A stretch of 64,000 nt of DNA, taken from positions 9,362,001 through 9,426,000 of the forward strand of contig OZ234504.1 of assembly GCA_965153455.1 (NCBI GenBank), in the 5' to 3' direction. The notes under the pieces were generated by a model. That model was not told the origin of the DNA. It searched no databases and saw only the letters and a program-made list of their open reading frames with translations. The stretch's first letter is position 1, and every line of letters begins with the position of its first letter. This DNA is from Sphagnum compactum (taxonomy: Eukaryota > Bryophyta > Sphagnopsida > Sphagnales). Shown in pieces: positions 47,170 to 58,390 of this stretch. Position numbers and translations under genes: made by a program.

Positions 47170-47539
47170 TGTTGTCATAATGATGCCAACAACAGGCATA
47201 ACAATGAGGCGAACTGAAGAAATGACCCAAAATGCACGTCTATCAAGGAGTGGGTCTGGTCTTGCACCAGCAGAAGCATCAGTTGTTCTTAGATCATCCT
47301 TAAGAGGATTTCCAACAACCCCACTCATGAAATCTCTGGGGTGGCGGTGGTGCAATCTTCGGCAGGAGTCGGCGTTGCTGATTCTTCCCCATGGGAGGAG
47401 GATTCATCATCAAGCTCAATCCTCTTTGCACGCTACAGAACTGCTGGGGGACGTTGCTGTTGCTGAGCCTCATAGACGTGATAGGCAGCTTCGCTCTGCT
47501 AAATTCCTGCAGACCACACAAAACTGCTGCCGCCGCCAT
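47170..47539 (-). CDS. Candidate small plastid-targeted membrane protein, first exon, with a frameshift
   Basis: The minus-strand ATG at 47539 has good context (ATGGCGGCGG) and encodes MAAAAVLCGLQEFSRAKLP, Ser/Arg-rich like a chloroplast transit peptide. The frame ends early at about 47300. The neighbouring frame from about 47350 continues with DFMSGVVGNPLKDDLR, acidic/basic residues and the hydrophobic segment FWVISSVRLIVMPVVGIIMT, up to a good donor ACA|GTATGT at 47170. One base shift near 47345 would join them. A TATA-like TTATATAATA lies about 105 bp upstream. I do not recognise the family, and downstream exons were not found. Confidence 0.35.
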
Positions 47540-47642
47540 GAGTCGTCATCCTCCTCCCGTTCCATCATCTTCTTCTTCCGGGATGAGGAACTTGGATGAA
47601 CGGATGATAGGACGGATGGATGGAAAGGACGACCACCCAAGG

Positions 47643-47653
47643 ATATTATATAA
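47643..47653 (-). promoter_or_regulatory. TATA-like box for the candidate gene at 47539
   Basis: On the minus strand the sequence reads TTATATAATAT, 104 bp before the ATG. The position is reasonable for a plant core promoter with a short leader, but AT-rich words are common here. Confidence 0.3.
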
Positions 47654-48084
47654 GTAGACAACAAGCTACCTTCATTGTAACTTTTGTAATAATCAAAGAA
47701 GTAAAAAACAAATTTCACTGCAATTTCAAAGAGGGAATGCAAGTTCACCCTCTTGAATACAAAGGTGTGAACTTGGGTTGGACAACACATTTTCATAAAT
47801 AGGCCCAACAACAAGCTAGGGCCCAAATCCAAAAAGGGGGGGCAATTGTAGCATCTTTGCAACAACCTAATGAAACAAGCAACTAAAAGGAATAAGCTGG
47901 AAGAGCAAGGCTTGGTGCTTAGTGAATTAGGACAAGATAATAAAAAATGGGGGGATAAGCTTAAAACTAATGCAATAATGAACACAACCATGGCAAGAAG
48001 GTTGAATCAAAGTTACAAAAATAACATTTTAGTGGTTCAACGACCAATAGGAATTTCATAGTTCCAAGTTCAAGAGCACTAGGT

Positions 48085-48350
48085 GAAGACCACCACCAAC
48101 ACAACAACAAAGGGGGGGGGTCGATTCACCAAGAGTGGCACCAACGGAGAGGAACAACACCAAGGGAGGTTCAAAAACACAAGGAAGAGCACCAAGAAAT
48201 CAAGGCCACCAGGAAGAAGACCATTAGCAACACAAATAAAAAAGGAGGGGGGTTTCGATTCATTTGAAACGACATTAAGGGAGGTTGAAAAACACAAGAA
48301 AAAACACCAAGAAACTCAAAACCACTAGGAAGAAGACCATTAGCACACGA
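48085..48350. repeat. Degenerate tandem repeat, unit about 110-137 bp
   Basis: GAAGACCA followed by CAACACAA and a G-run recurs at about 48085, 48222 and 48333. Between them are matching blocks such as AAGGGAGGTT, AAAACACAAG and GAGCACCAAGAAA. It causes overlapping pseudo-frames on both strands. Confidence 0.65.
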
Positions 48351-48520
48351 CCACAAAGTGCACCAACACTTGTAACAACAAAACACTTAAAGTTAGTTAT
48401 AATCTTCAAAAAACTTAAGTTAAACTGGAATTTCACAAAACTTGGGAGTCGAACATGCCTAGAGCATGTGTCCAATAGCAAGGGAAACCAAGAAAAAGGA
48501 GTCAAGCAAGATCTTCTTCC

Positions 48521-48640
48521 CGCCTAAACACCAACGGAAGTAAGAAATGAGAGGGAAAGAGAAAAACCCAGATTTTCCTCCCGCCTACAAAGCAATGAAA
48601 GTAGGAGACAAGAGGGAAAGAGAGAAGCTGAATGGGAGAC
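48521..48640 (+). repeat. Diverged 61-bp tandem repeat
   Basis: CGCCTAAACACCAACGGAAG at 48521 is repeated as CGCCTACAAAGCAATGAAAG at 48582. Both are followed by GAGGGAAAGAGA. It continues the repetitive tract that starts at 48.1 kb. Confidence 0.6.
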
Positions 48641-48779
48641 GAAAGGGAGAGAGAGGGGTTGAGCTGGAACGGAAGCATGCAACGACGAAGGAATGGGAGG
48701 AGAGAAGAGAAGCCCAAGGGAAAGGGATTAAGGTTTAGGGTCAGTGTCACGCGGGAGAGTGATCAAGTTTAAGCATTTG

Positions 48780-51430
48780 GCATTCAATTAAGGTATTGAT
48801 CACCTAACATTTTGTGGCCCACTTTTGAGTGTTAATTTCAACCATTGAATAAAGGTGTCTGTCCTTCCAAAGGATGCTAATTAGTTTGAAGATGAAAATG
48901 TTTGGTGATGGCATGTATTAATGACATGTATCAAATGTTGTATGTGCATTTACCAGGTTTGCATTGCTTGAAGATAGATCCAAAAGTTGTTTGGTAAAAA
49001 TTGGTTTTGAAGCAATGAGGCTGAAAGCTACCAAAAGCCATACCTTTGCATGTGTGCACCAAATCGAGCGACCTAAAGGGCAGTAGGTGCGATGATCTCT
49101 TCTACAATCCATCTTTAGACCCTAGAAGCAACCAAGGTCTGGTTCAATCACATGGTTCGTCGGAGTTTTTAAATGTTCTACGACCGGCCTCTCTACCCTA
49201 ATTATATTGACTTCAGAAGTTTAAGGGAAAAAATAATTTATTCACAGAAAAAAAAATTGTGAAGTGAAATAGAAAATCTCTTAAAATGTTCTGGAATATT
49301 CTACTTTTCAACATGATATCTTGAAGGCACAATAATTATTCAACACTGAAACCATAGTATTTCAAGTGAGAACATTTTCTTTCACTGTAATTGGTGTCAG
49401 ACTTATCTCATATATGAGCTGGATTCACCCTTCACTTCACAGGGTCCAGGAAATGTAGGCATCCTCACTGCCAAAATACTACTTCCAGAAGTGGTATTAC
49501 AGGCCAATACAAAGCCTTTATATGTTAAAGGTGGAATATATGTAGTATCCCAACCCCAATGTATAGAGGGGGTTCAACACCAGTTCAGCATCATCATCAA
49601 CCTCTAAGACTCCACAAACCAGAGTGCACAAGTGCATTGAGAAATTGTCACTCTGGAGTGCTAACATGCACAATCACTTTTTTGGCTTTCCCAGAAAGCA
49701 TTCATTTTTTGGCTTTTTCAAAAAGCTTTTCGCCTCTGGTAGGCTCTTTAGATCCTCCTTATCATTGCATAGATTTAGTCTCAAGTCCACAAAAGTCTTC
49801 TCAACACGCATAAGTCATGTCATGAAAAACATGTCTCTCGCGACCAAGATCGTGCCAGTAACAAGTAACTCAGAGGCCATTATTCATTTTCAAAGGCCAA
49901 AAGTGAAACTACAGGCATCACCAGACCGTGCATTGGAAGCACCGTGTGTGGCAGTTCTTTAACATGATTCTTGTACACTGTAACTCATGTTTGGTGTTAA
50001 AGAATTCTCCAAAGGATGAGTTGGAAAATTTAAAGTCTTAAATTGTTATTGTGAAATTTCTCAAGACTTAAATTGAAAAAATTTGATGGAGTTGAATTTC
50101 AAACTGGTTAAGGACTTGATTCTAATTAGACAATATATTGAAATTTTTTATTTCATATTATGTGAAAATATTGAATTATGAAATTTTTCTTAGGATATAT
50201 ATATATATATTGTCAAGTCAATAGCATGTTGAAAATAAGATGATTCATGCTAAGACTTTCCACACTTCCCTTCTTGTATAATTTTGGCAGGTGTCAATTT
50301 TTCAATGGAATAAAAACTTTAAGACTAGTACCCGAATGCTTTTGTCACAATTTGACATAGTGGAAAAAACAATTTCCAAAATGAACTTCTTAGGAATGTT
50401 TTTTCTTACCAATTTTGGTCCCTTCTAACTCAAATTGACCCAAATATTTAAAAACATATATATATATATATATATTTATATTCCTAAGGGTAAGATATCT
50501 CAACACATTTACCCCCTCCTTAACACTAACTTACAAAACAACACTATCATTTTTGGAGTTACTTTATACTTTTTATGTCAATGAGATAAAATTAAAATTT
50601 AGTTATTTTATTAATTTATTCCCTTCATCACCTTGGTGTAAATCTAACTTTAAGTGGCCATAGTTTCTTTCCAACTCTTAAGGAGTAGGCATTCAGGATC
50701 ATTTTCTATTTGTATGAGACATTCAGGAACATAAAGATGCCCTCCATGCCTTCCAAATACCATACCTACAAGTAATAATTGATAGACTTCGCTGCAATAA
50801 TTAAGTTTTTCAAAAAAATGGGTTCTAACAGCTCCAATCAAAATATTTCAGAACTTCAACAGCACTTAATAAGGATGTTAACTCCCATAGTGTATGTATT
50901 ATGGAGATATTGGGGATATCCCAGTGTTTTCAACAATTTCAGAACAGGTCTCAGAAAATCTGGCAAAGTAAGTGAGGTCGAAGTGTTTTTCTTTCTTTTC
51001 TGACTCGGCCTTTTGAGAAAGGAGGCTCTGGTTTGTTCATGATTTGTTCCTGTGCCCTTTTGCAAGCCACTTTGGGTTCTGTTCTTTCGGCTTGGACTTG
51101 GGTCCTCTCTCTTTGTTCCTTCTTTTCCCCCCCTTGCTGGGTGCTTTGATTCAGCTAATGGAGTTTGCCACGGTTTCATCATTTTGAGAACTAATTGAGA
51201 ACTAATTAACCGCAAACCTCTATCATTGGTAAGGTACACTAGCCACTTGTGCATAGGTAAATTGCTTACCAAAATTCAGAATCCTACCATTACAAGAATA
51301 AGTTGTATGCAAATTGTCTTCGCACAAGATATGACTACCACAACATGAAATATGACTACCACAACATACACGTGCTTATGTTGTGGAACCGTCCAATAAT
51401 GGAGGGAATCAGGACCAAATGGTTTTCTAT
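48780..51430. other. AT-rich spacer upstream of peroxidase gene
   Basis: No recognisable domain is seen in any frame. AT runs occur at 50197-50210 and 50456-50474. Nothing else stands out until the repeat pair at 51437. Confidence 0.6.
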
Positions 51431-51436
51431 ATTCAA

Positions 51437-52018
51437 TTTTGCATTGTAGCCAAAGTGGCGATGATCCACAAGAAGGTTTAGCCAAATTTGACTACAAGTT
51501 AAATATTGAAGTAAAATTATTAAAACATTCTTCTATAATTTTTGGCTGCCCTGCTTGAACCATGTATTGAAACCTAGTGATTTTTCTTAAATTTTGGTCG
51601 AATTCTGGGCATTGAGAATCGCAAAAATCACATGATTTTAACACTTTTAATTTTTAATACATAGATTTTTGGCTATGTATAGCCAGCCAAAAAAGGCTGG
51701 GGAGGGACACACTCAATCAGAGTTTTTTTGGTCAAATTTTGTGTTTACATAACCAAACTGGCAACCATCCACAGGAAGATTTAGCCAAATTTGGCTACGA
51801 GCTAAATATGAAAGTAAGATTTTAAAACATCCCTCTATTTTTTGGCTAAACCAACTTGAATCATATATAGAAACCTATTGATTCTTTCTTCGATTTCAGT
51901 CGAATTGGCTATTCAAATTTTCCAAAAGCATTTGATTTTAGCACTTATAATTTTCTATATATCGTTTTTTGGCTACATAAAGCAAGCCCAAAAAAGGCTG
52001 GAAGAGACACAGTCAATT
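51437..52018 (+). repeat. Tandem pair of about 300-bp repeats in the peroxidase promoter
   Basis: Copy 1 (about 51437-51720) and copy 2 (about 51734-52018) align from TGTAGCCAAA/ATAACCAAAC and GAAG(G/A)TTTAGCCAAATTTG through AAAAAAGGCTGG to GACACA(C/G)TCAAT. The offset is 298-303 bp, with moderate divergence. The copies carry the same core found at 4398, 8410 and 8749. Copy 2 ends directly before the TATA box of the peroxidase gene. Confidence 0.8.
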
Positions 52019-52019
52019 G

Positions 52020-52026
52020 TATAAAT
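52020..52026 (+). promoter_or_regulatory. TATA box of the peroxidase gene
   Basis: TATAAAT lies just after the second repeat copy and about 300 bp before the ATG, predicting a start of transcription near 52050 and a leader of about 275 nt. Confidence 0.5.
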
Positions 52027-52326
52027 GCAGGCGCAATGCAACTCCCTTCTTCATATTCATACAGTTCTGCACTTCTGAGTTTCTACTAGTTTTGCTTGGA
52101 CCGGACGACTGGACCTCAGTGCCCATGAAATTTTTCCACTGAAGTTTTGTGACTGTAACACTCTTTTAGAGGTTCTTGTGCAGCGCAGAGGGATTTGGTA
52201 GTTAGCGGAGGCTCATTCTCTGGGTCTGTTCAGGAAGTTCGTGGAATATTTTTGGTTAAAGCTCAATTTTAGCAACATTAGTTAGTTAGGAAGCTAGCTC
52301 TGCTGGTCCTAGCTCCAGACAGTTCA

Positions 52327-54581
52327 ATGGCGGTTTCTTCCAAAGGGGTTATCAGTGTGGTCACCACCCGAGTTCTCCTTGCGGTTTTTCTTCTTCAGTC
52401 AGTCTGTGACTTCAAACTGCCTACAGTACAAGCCGATCTTGAAGTTGGGTATTATGAAAATACCGGCTTATGTAGTGGTGCTGAGGTGGTAGTCGCGGCC
52501 GTCGTCCTTGCCGAGTTCGTCGCAGATCCCACGGTCGCAGCTAGCTTAGTCCGCTTGCCATTCCACGACTGCTTTGTCCAGGTATAAAATTTATGGCAAC
52601 CCAGAAACTGACCAACAACTATAGATATCAAATCTCTTAACTTCAGCTCGGATGCTGCAATACAATACATTAGCCATGCTTTTGTAACATATTATCAAAT
52701 GTAATAGGACTTTGAAACTCTCCCAGTCTCCCACTGATGGTATAGATATGCAGTAAAATGCAGAAGAAGTTACATAATGAGCCGCTGACAATTCAATTTC
52801 TGCGGTTTTCTTCATGTCTCAAATACAGGGTTGTGATGCATCCATAATGGAGAATGGAACATTCACAGAACGAACTTCACCACCCGATTTGACTGTGAGA
52901 GGGTATAACGTCATTGACGCAGCCAAGGCAGCTCTGGAGGAGTTTTGCCCTGGAAGGGTATCGTGTGCCGATATCATAACCATTGCCGCGCGGGATTCAA
53001 TAGCTATTGTAAGTAATTCTTATATCTCATGAATGTATTACATATTCTAACTAAGTTGCAAACTAATAATTTCTCCACAATCTGCAATATTCCTCTGGCG
53101 CGGGACCGGACGTCCGTTGATGCAGTTTGTGCCTCTCATGTTGCGATTGGCCGTTTTAAGATGATAAACGCATTTTGGAGCTCCATAACTACTTCTGAAC
53201 AGTGCCCATGGTATCCACTCAGGCGCTAGCTACACTCGACGCATTTCGCAACTGGATGAAGAAGTTGGGCAGTAGCAGCAGCAGCTTATGTCTTAATGTA
53301 TTGCATTAAGCTCGATTCCTAATTCATTGGAGATGTTGTCATCTGCAGCTCGGCGGACCCACTTTCCCCGTACTTACAGGTCGCTTGGATGGATTCCCAC
53401 GGGGACCTGACTCGCCGGACCCGTCAGACTTCCTGCCAGGTCCCAACTTCACCATTCCTCAGGCCACGGCAAAGTTCGCAGACAAAGGTCTTTCTCAGGC
53501 GGACCTGGTCAATCTTCTCGGTAAGCTGATCTCAACATTGAGTTCCCTTCTATGAGGCCTGCAGATCACATCAAATGGCTATTGCACCAGCAGCAATAGG
53601 AGATATTCAAGTCAGGTCTAACTCCAAATTCATGCTCGTCTATTCCGCTGCAGACTCAGGCTGCTAGTTATTCAGGCTCACATTGTCAGTGTTTTTTTCT
53701 TTTTTTTTGTTCAAATTTGTGAGGTAAGTGGGTTTAGGGTTAGCAAGAGGACTTAGCAAAATTTGTCTAGACGTCATAGGGGCAAGTGGAAAACTTTAGG
53801 AATCCTCCTTGTTGGAAGCTGTTCTCTAAATATGGTGACCTTGGATTTTTGTTCCTCATAATGTGGCGAGTTGGGCCCATTTTTTACCCTTGCACCTTCC
53901 TTTGCTTTCTCGCCAGTAGCTTAAGTTAGGCCCCCTCCCCCACAAAAAAAAAACACTGCTTAGTAGTATTGCATGCCACATGGTTCTTATGAGCCACCAT
54001 GATTAACAGCGTCACAATAATATATCTGATTCGAAAGTCTCATGTATATGTTGTTCCTTTTTGCTCACTCAATGCTCCGAATTTTTACAGGAGCGCACAC
54101 AGTAGGTGTTGCTCAGTGCCAGTTCTTCGTGGATCGTCTCTACAACTTCTTGGGCACGGGGCTGCCTGATCCCGATCTGGACCCGACTTACGGCGATTAC
54201 CTCCGCAAAATTTGTCCCGACACAACTAACTCCTCAGACCCAAGTCTGCTTACTAACGTGGCGATGGACTTCAAGTCAGAGTTTAAATGGGATCTGAGCT
54301 ACTTCAGGAACGTGAAACAGAGGAGAGGATTGCTCCGCATCGACGACGAACTTGGAACTGATCCTGCGACCAGATCCCATTTCACTCAAATCGGCTCCTC
54401 TAATCTCCTTTTCAACAAAGAGTTCATGGACTCCCTCACTAAAATGAGCCGAATCGGTGTCATCACTGACCCTGCCCTTGGAAACATCCGACAAGTTTGC
54501 GAGATCGCAATAGCTCCCGAAACCATCTCCATGCCGTTCCAGCTGGAGGAAGAAGTCTTGGAAGCTCATTCCGCATTTTAA
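52327..54581 (+). CDS. Class III secretory peroxidase, four exons
   Basis: Exons 52327-52581, 52829-53008, 53349-53520 and 54091-54581 join in phase (0, 0, 1) to about 365 residues. All borders are GT-AG, for example GTCCAG|GTATAA and TTACAG|GAGCGC. The haem enzyme uses H2O2 to oxidise phenolics in the wall or vacuole. A hydrophobic N-terminus (VLLAVFLLQSV) looks like a signal peptide. Catalytic features are present: VRLPFHDCF (distal Arg and His) and LLGAHTVGVAQC (proximal His). All eight conserved cysteines can be placed (GLCS, HDCF, GCDA, EFCP, VSCA, AQCQ, KICP, QVCE). Unusual points are SGAE for the normal CPxAE, PFHDC for HFHDC and an acidic C-terminal tail of about 20 residues after the last Cys, perhaps a vacuolar sorting extension. 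The four-exon layout is the classical plant one. Confidence 0.93.
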
Positions 54582-56174
54582 AAGAGCTGTAAAATTTGCA
54601 AGTATCATTAAATGCAATTTACAATAATATGTATAAAAAATGCAATTTGCAAATATTGGGCGCATTTCTATGTCAAAGCGTTCCGAATTGTGCAAGGGGG
54701 TTTCAAATCGGCCTCTGATCATAGATCGTTTTGCGCGCGCCAGGTTGTTGATCTCTTTGGATTGTATGAGACTCCGGATTCCGGTACTTGTGAATAAAAG
54801 GGGAGAGTGGGGAAAAAATAATCTTATATGAGTTTTGTGATCTGCTGAATCCTCTTGATTTGCTAATTTGTCTTTAGTCTTTTTTTCTCTCTCTCCGGGA
54901 GGGGGGAGGGGGAAGGCCGGATGTATTCGGAGTATTTTACGTGTTCCTTTGGCTGGGCCTTTCAATCTTTTCTGCCTCACCCATGATGTACCCTATTATT
55001 ACTAAAGCTACTCCAGCAGTGTTTTTTGTTGGAAGAAATTTGTCGTTTTTTCGGAAAAAAGTGGGGAAATTTTTTCATGTAAATTTGATTAAATTTTCTT
55101 TTTTTTGGAAAACAAACTGCCTAATTGAAAAACAAAAACTCTGTACTCAACTTCTTTTTTTGCTTGGATCTCTGGTTTGTCTTGTTCTTCTCTTTGTAAA
55201 CTGTGTGAAGCTGGAAAACTTTACAGTATTCCAAGATAAAAGAAGGGTGGGCGGAAGTCCCCAGGAAAAATTAAGAGGAAGAAAATGCGGAGAAAAAAGA
55301 CACAGTGAGCTAGCTACATACAGCATGCCAAATATCTGCAAGCCGTGGTATTTATTGCCTGCGGTGAACTACCCACACGGATCAGCGTTTTTTCTTGTAA
55401 TGTTGCTTACAAAGGTTTGACCCTGGTCAATTAGGTAGAAAGCCTTTCCCCCCATACTAGATAAAAACTACCACATTACGTAAACCAGTAGTTTTCATGG
55501 TACCACGCAGATAAAGAACTAAAAATCCCAAAAAACTTTGTGTTGCTTCTAAACATCATAGATATTCCATCCCTAGCAAAAAAAAATCAAATCTCCAAGT
55601 CCAAATTTTAACATTGCCTTAGTTAATTCTTAGCTCTAAAAGGCCTTTCAAGAAAAGGTGAAGGTAACCAGTGTAGATGCCGTTGCCAGTAATATGTAAA
55701 ATGTGGATGGGTGGGTATCGTAGGTCAATAGGTAGGGAAATTATGTAAGTGGGTACAGTGTAGATGGCTACACTGGATAAAGCACGTGGTGGCGGCTGTG
55801 GAGGAAATGGTACAGTAGTCAGCATGCTCTATAGGACAGTATTAAGACGAAACGGTGTGTCCAGTCCGCAGACCATCAATTGTGCACGCTCCAGTACTGG
55901 GGCTCCGTGTACTGGTGGCCCGGTGCCTCCTGGACTCTGATCCACTCTGGAGTCTGGACCTCCAATGCATGTGAGTACAGAATACAGAAACAGCCTGTCC
56001 CAAGGTCGCAAAAGCCAAGGTTGCCTATGAAAAAGGTTGGTGAATGTTAAATCGGCCAAAGGAAATGAATGCAGTCAGTACGAAAGTACTGCTGCGATTT
56101 TTTTCCTCCAGTCTGCCCAATTGCCCTTTCCCTATTTTCTCAAGTGACGCCCTCGCGGTGAGCTTTACCATAGG
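54582..56174. other. Peroxidase 3' flank and unassigned DNA up to the Helitron
   Basis: A candidate AATAAA signal lies at 54793-54798, 212 nt after the peroxidase stop. I see no coding family. 55830-56170 is GC-richer and could be Helitron 5' DNA or an intron: a TTTACCATAG acceptor-like end directly precedes the MGSLLP start at 56175. The N-terminal Helitron coding part is not present here. Confidence 0.45.
54793..54798 (+). terminator. Candidate polyadenylation signal of peroxidase gene
   Basis: AATAAA in plus orientation, 212 nt downstream of the stop codon, in plausible position for the mRNA 3' end. Confidence 0.4.
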
Positions 56175-58390
56175 ATGGGGAGTCTACTTCCTCAGCCTGG
56201 CGAGGCGCCAAAATTCGCCCAGCTATACATTAGTGATCCACATGTCGAGCTTGATGGTCGGATGGGCAATTTTGGCGGCCTGAACAGGAACATTATACAG
56301 TCGTTGCAAACGATGCTGCATGAATGTAACCCCTACGCCAGCATCTACCAAACGGCCATGGAACGACTCCAAGGCGGGGCTGTTGAGCTAAGTCTTCGTT
56401 TACTGAATGATCGCCGCACTGATTTGCGGCGTTACAATGCGCCAACTGCTGACGAAGTTGGCGCATTGATGGTTGGGGGCGATGTGGATGAAGCAAACGC
56501 ACGTGACATTGTCATTCGTTCGACTAATGGCTATTTTCAGCACGTCTCTCCCCTACACAGTGCATACGCGCCACTGCACTACGTCCTTCTCTTCCCAGAT
56601 GGACGCAACGGATGGCATGACGGCATCCCATTGAATGGATTTCAATGGGATGGCTCTGGGTTCATCCAAGATGACGAGAATGCAGTAGGTGGTAAACGCG
56701 GTTCCGCACGCGTCACCATGCTTCAGTTTTACGCATACATACTACAACATCGCATCAACGAGGAATGGATTCTGCGAGCCGGAAGGCTTTTACAACAATT
56801 CATTGTTGACGCATATGCATGTACTGAACAAAACCGCTTGAAGTTTATTCGCGAGAACCAGCGACAACTATGTTGCGACCTGTACAATGGTCTTCAAGAT
56901 GCATTGAATGCTGGCGACGTTTTTGGGAACGACATCGGGCAGAAGATGATTCTTCCGTCGTCATTCCAGGGCGGTGAGCGCGCCATGGGCGAACTGTACC
57001 AGGATGCCATGGCCAGGGTGCGCAAATTTGGTAAGCCGGACCTTTTTGTCACATTTACCTGTAATCCTAAATGGAAAGAGATTACAGATGCACTTCTCCC
57101 GGGGCAAACTGCTAAGGATCGCCCTGACTTAGTAACTCGCGTTTTTAATTTGAAACTTGATGCCCTTTTGAAGGACATTAAAGACGGTGTTCTTGGCAAT
57201 GTGATTGCTAAAATTTGGGTCATCGAGTTTAAAAAAAGAGGCTTGCCCCACGCGCACATTTTGCTCATTTTAGATGAAGTGTCAAAATTGCGCACCGCCG
57301 AGGACTACGATTCGATGGTATCGGCCGAGATTCCGGACCCGATAGGCCATCCTAAGGCGTATGAGACGGTCACTTCGTGCATGGTGCATGGGCCATGTGG
57401 TCCAGATTTTTTCAACGCACAATGCATGGAGCAAGGAAAGTGCAAGAAAAGGTACCCACGTTCCTTTAGCGAAGAAACGCGCTGTGATGTTGACGGGTAC
57501 CCCGAGTATCGGCACCGTCAAACCCGCATTTTTGTAGATCCAAAGACGCAACGCGTGGTGGATAACCAGTGGATTGTCCCGTATAATCTTCACCTAGCAA
57601 CCAAGTACCATGCGCACATCAACGTGGAGATATGTTCGTCCATATCTGCCGTCAAGTACCTGTACAAGTATGTGTACAAGGGACCTGACCGTGCTACTGC
57701 CGTTGTCGAAAGGCGAGCGAATATGCCTAGCCAGGATAACAACGCGCAGGCGGTCGTTGCCAATGGTGAGTGGCAAAACCGCGATGAAATTAAAGCATAC
57801 CTTGAAGGACGCTATGTCTCTGCTTCCAAGGCATCATGGCGTCTTTTCTCTTTTAGAATGCATGATGGGACAACGTCTGTCACACGCCTTGCCGTGCACG
57901 AGCCTGGAATGCATACGGTCGTGTACAATGATAATGCCAGTATTTTTGAAACTGTTAATAGCGAGCAAAACCAAAAAACAACGCTCACCGAATACTTCCA
58001 AGCCAATATTGATTACCCCTTGGCCAGAGAAGTCACGTACATGGATTTTCCCTCCGTGTTTACATGGACCAATGGGACGAAAAAATGGACCATCCGGCAG
58101 AGAGGGTGTTGTGTCGGGCGCCTTTATTTCGTCAGTCCTTCCGCTGGCGAACGTTATTTCTTACGTACATTATTAACGAAGGTCAAAGGTGTTGTTTCTT
58201 TTGAAGCTCTTCGCACAATTAATGGTGTTGTCCATGACACATTCAAATCAGCATGCATCGCACTTGGTTTGTATGACTTGGATGACGAGTGGAATGCCTG
58301 CTTAGAAGAAGCAGTTGGCATGCGAACAGGTGCGCAGTTGCGGTCTTTGTTTGTGACCATCTTGGCCTTTGGCGTTCCAAGTGAGCCGTG
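56175..58390 (+). pseudogene. Helitron Rep (rolling-circle) domain and linker
   Basis: The open frame starts at MGSLLPQPGEAPKFAQLYI, normally internal in full-length proteins, so the start is not native. Rep motifs are visible: GLPHAHILLILD (metal-binding H-x-H) and VKYLYKYVYKG (paired catalytic tyrosines). LFVTFTCNPKWKEI and CMVHGPCGPDFFNAQCM are typical Helitron_like_N sequence. At about 58385-58400, after LAFGVPSEP, the frame shifts; the homologous text continues as AWDKYKEHICDDC in the next frame. Rep would nick and join single strands during rolling-circle transposition. The frame is long and well preserved, pointing to fairly recent activity. Confidence 0.88.

Noticed and set aside
48079-48505. 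Overlapping minus-strand frames of 71-76 codons that resemble each other
   Set aside because: Their similarity comes from the underlying DNA tandem repeat, not from a gene family.
54276-54980. 234-codon minus-strand frame
   Set aside because: It is largely antisense to the last peroxidase exon and its 3' flank, and shows no family resemblance.
55828-55850. Helitron 5' end (TCTATAGG)
   Set aside because: It begins with TC but is not preceded by A, and the expected N-terminal coding part does not follow.
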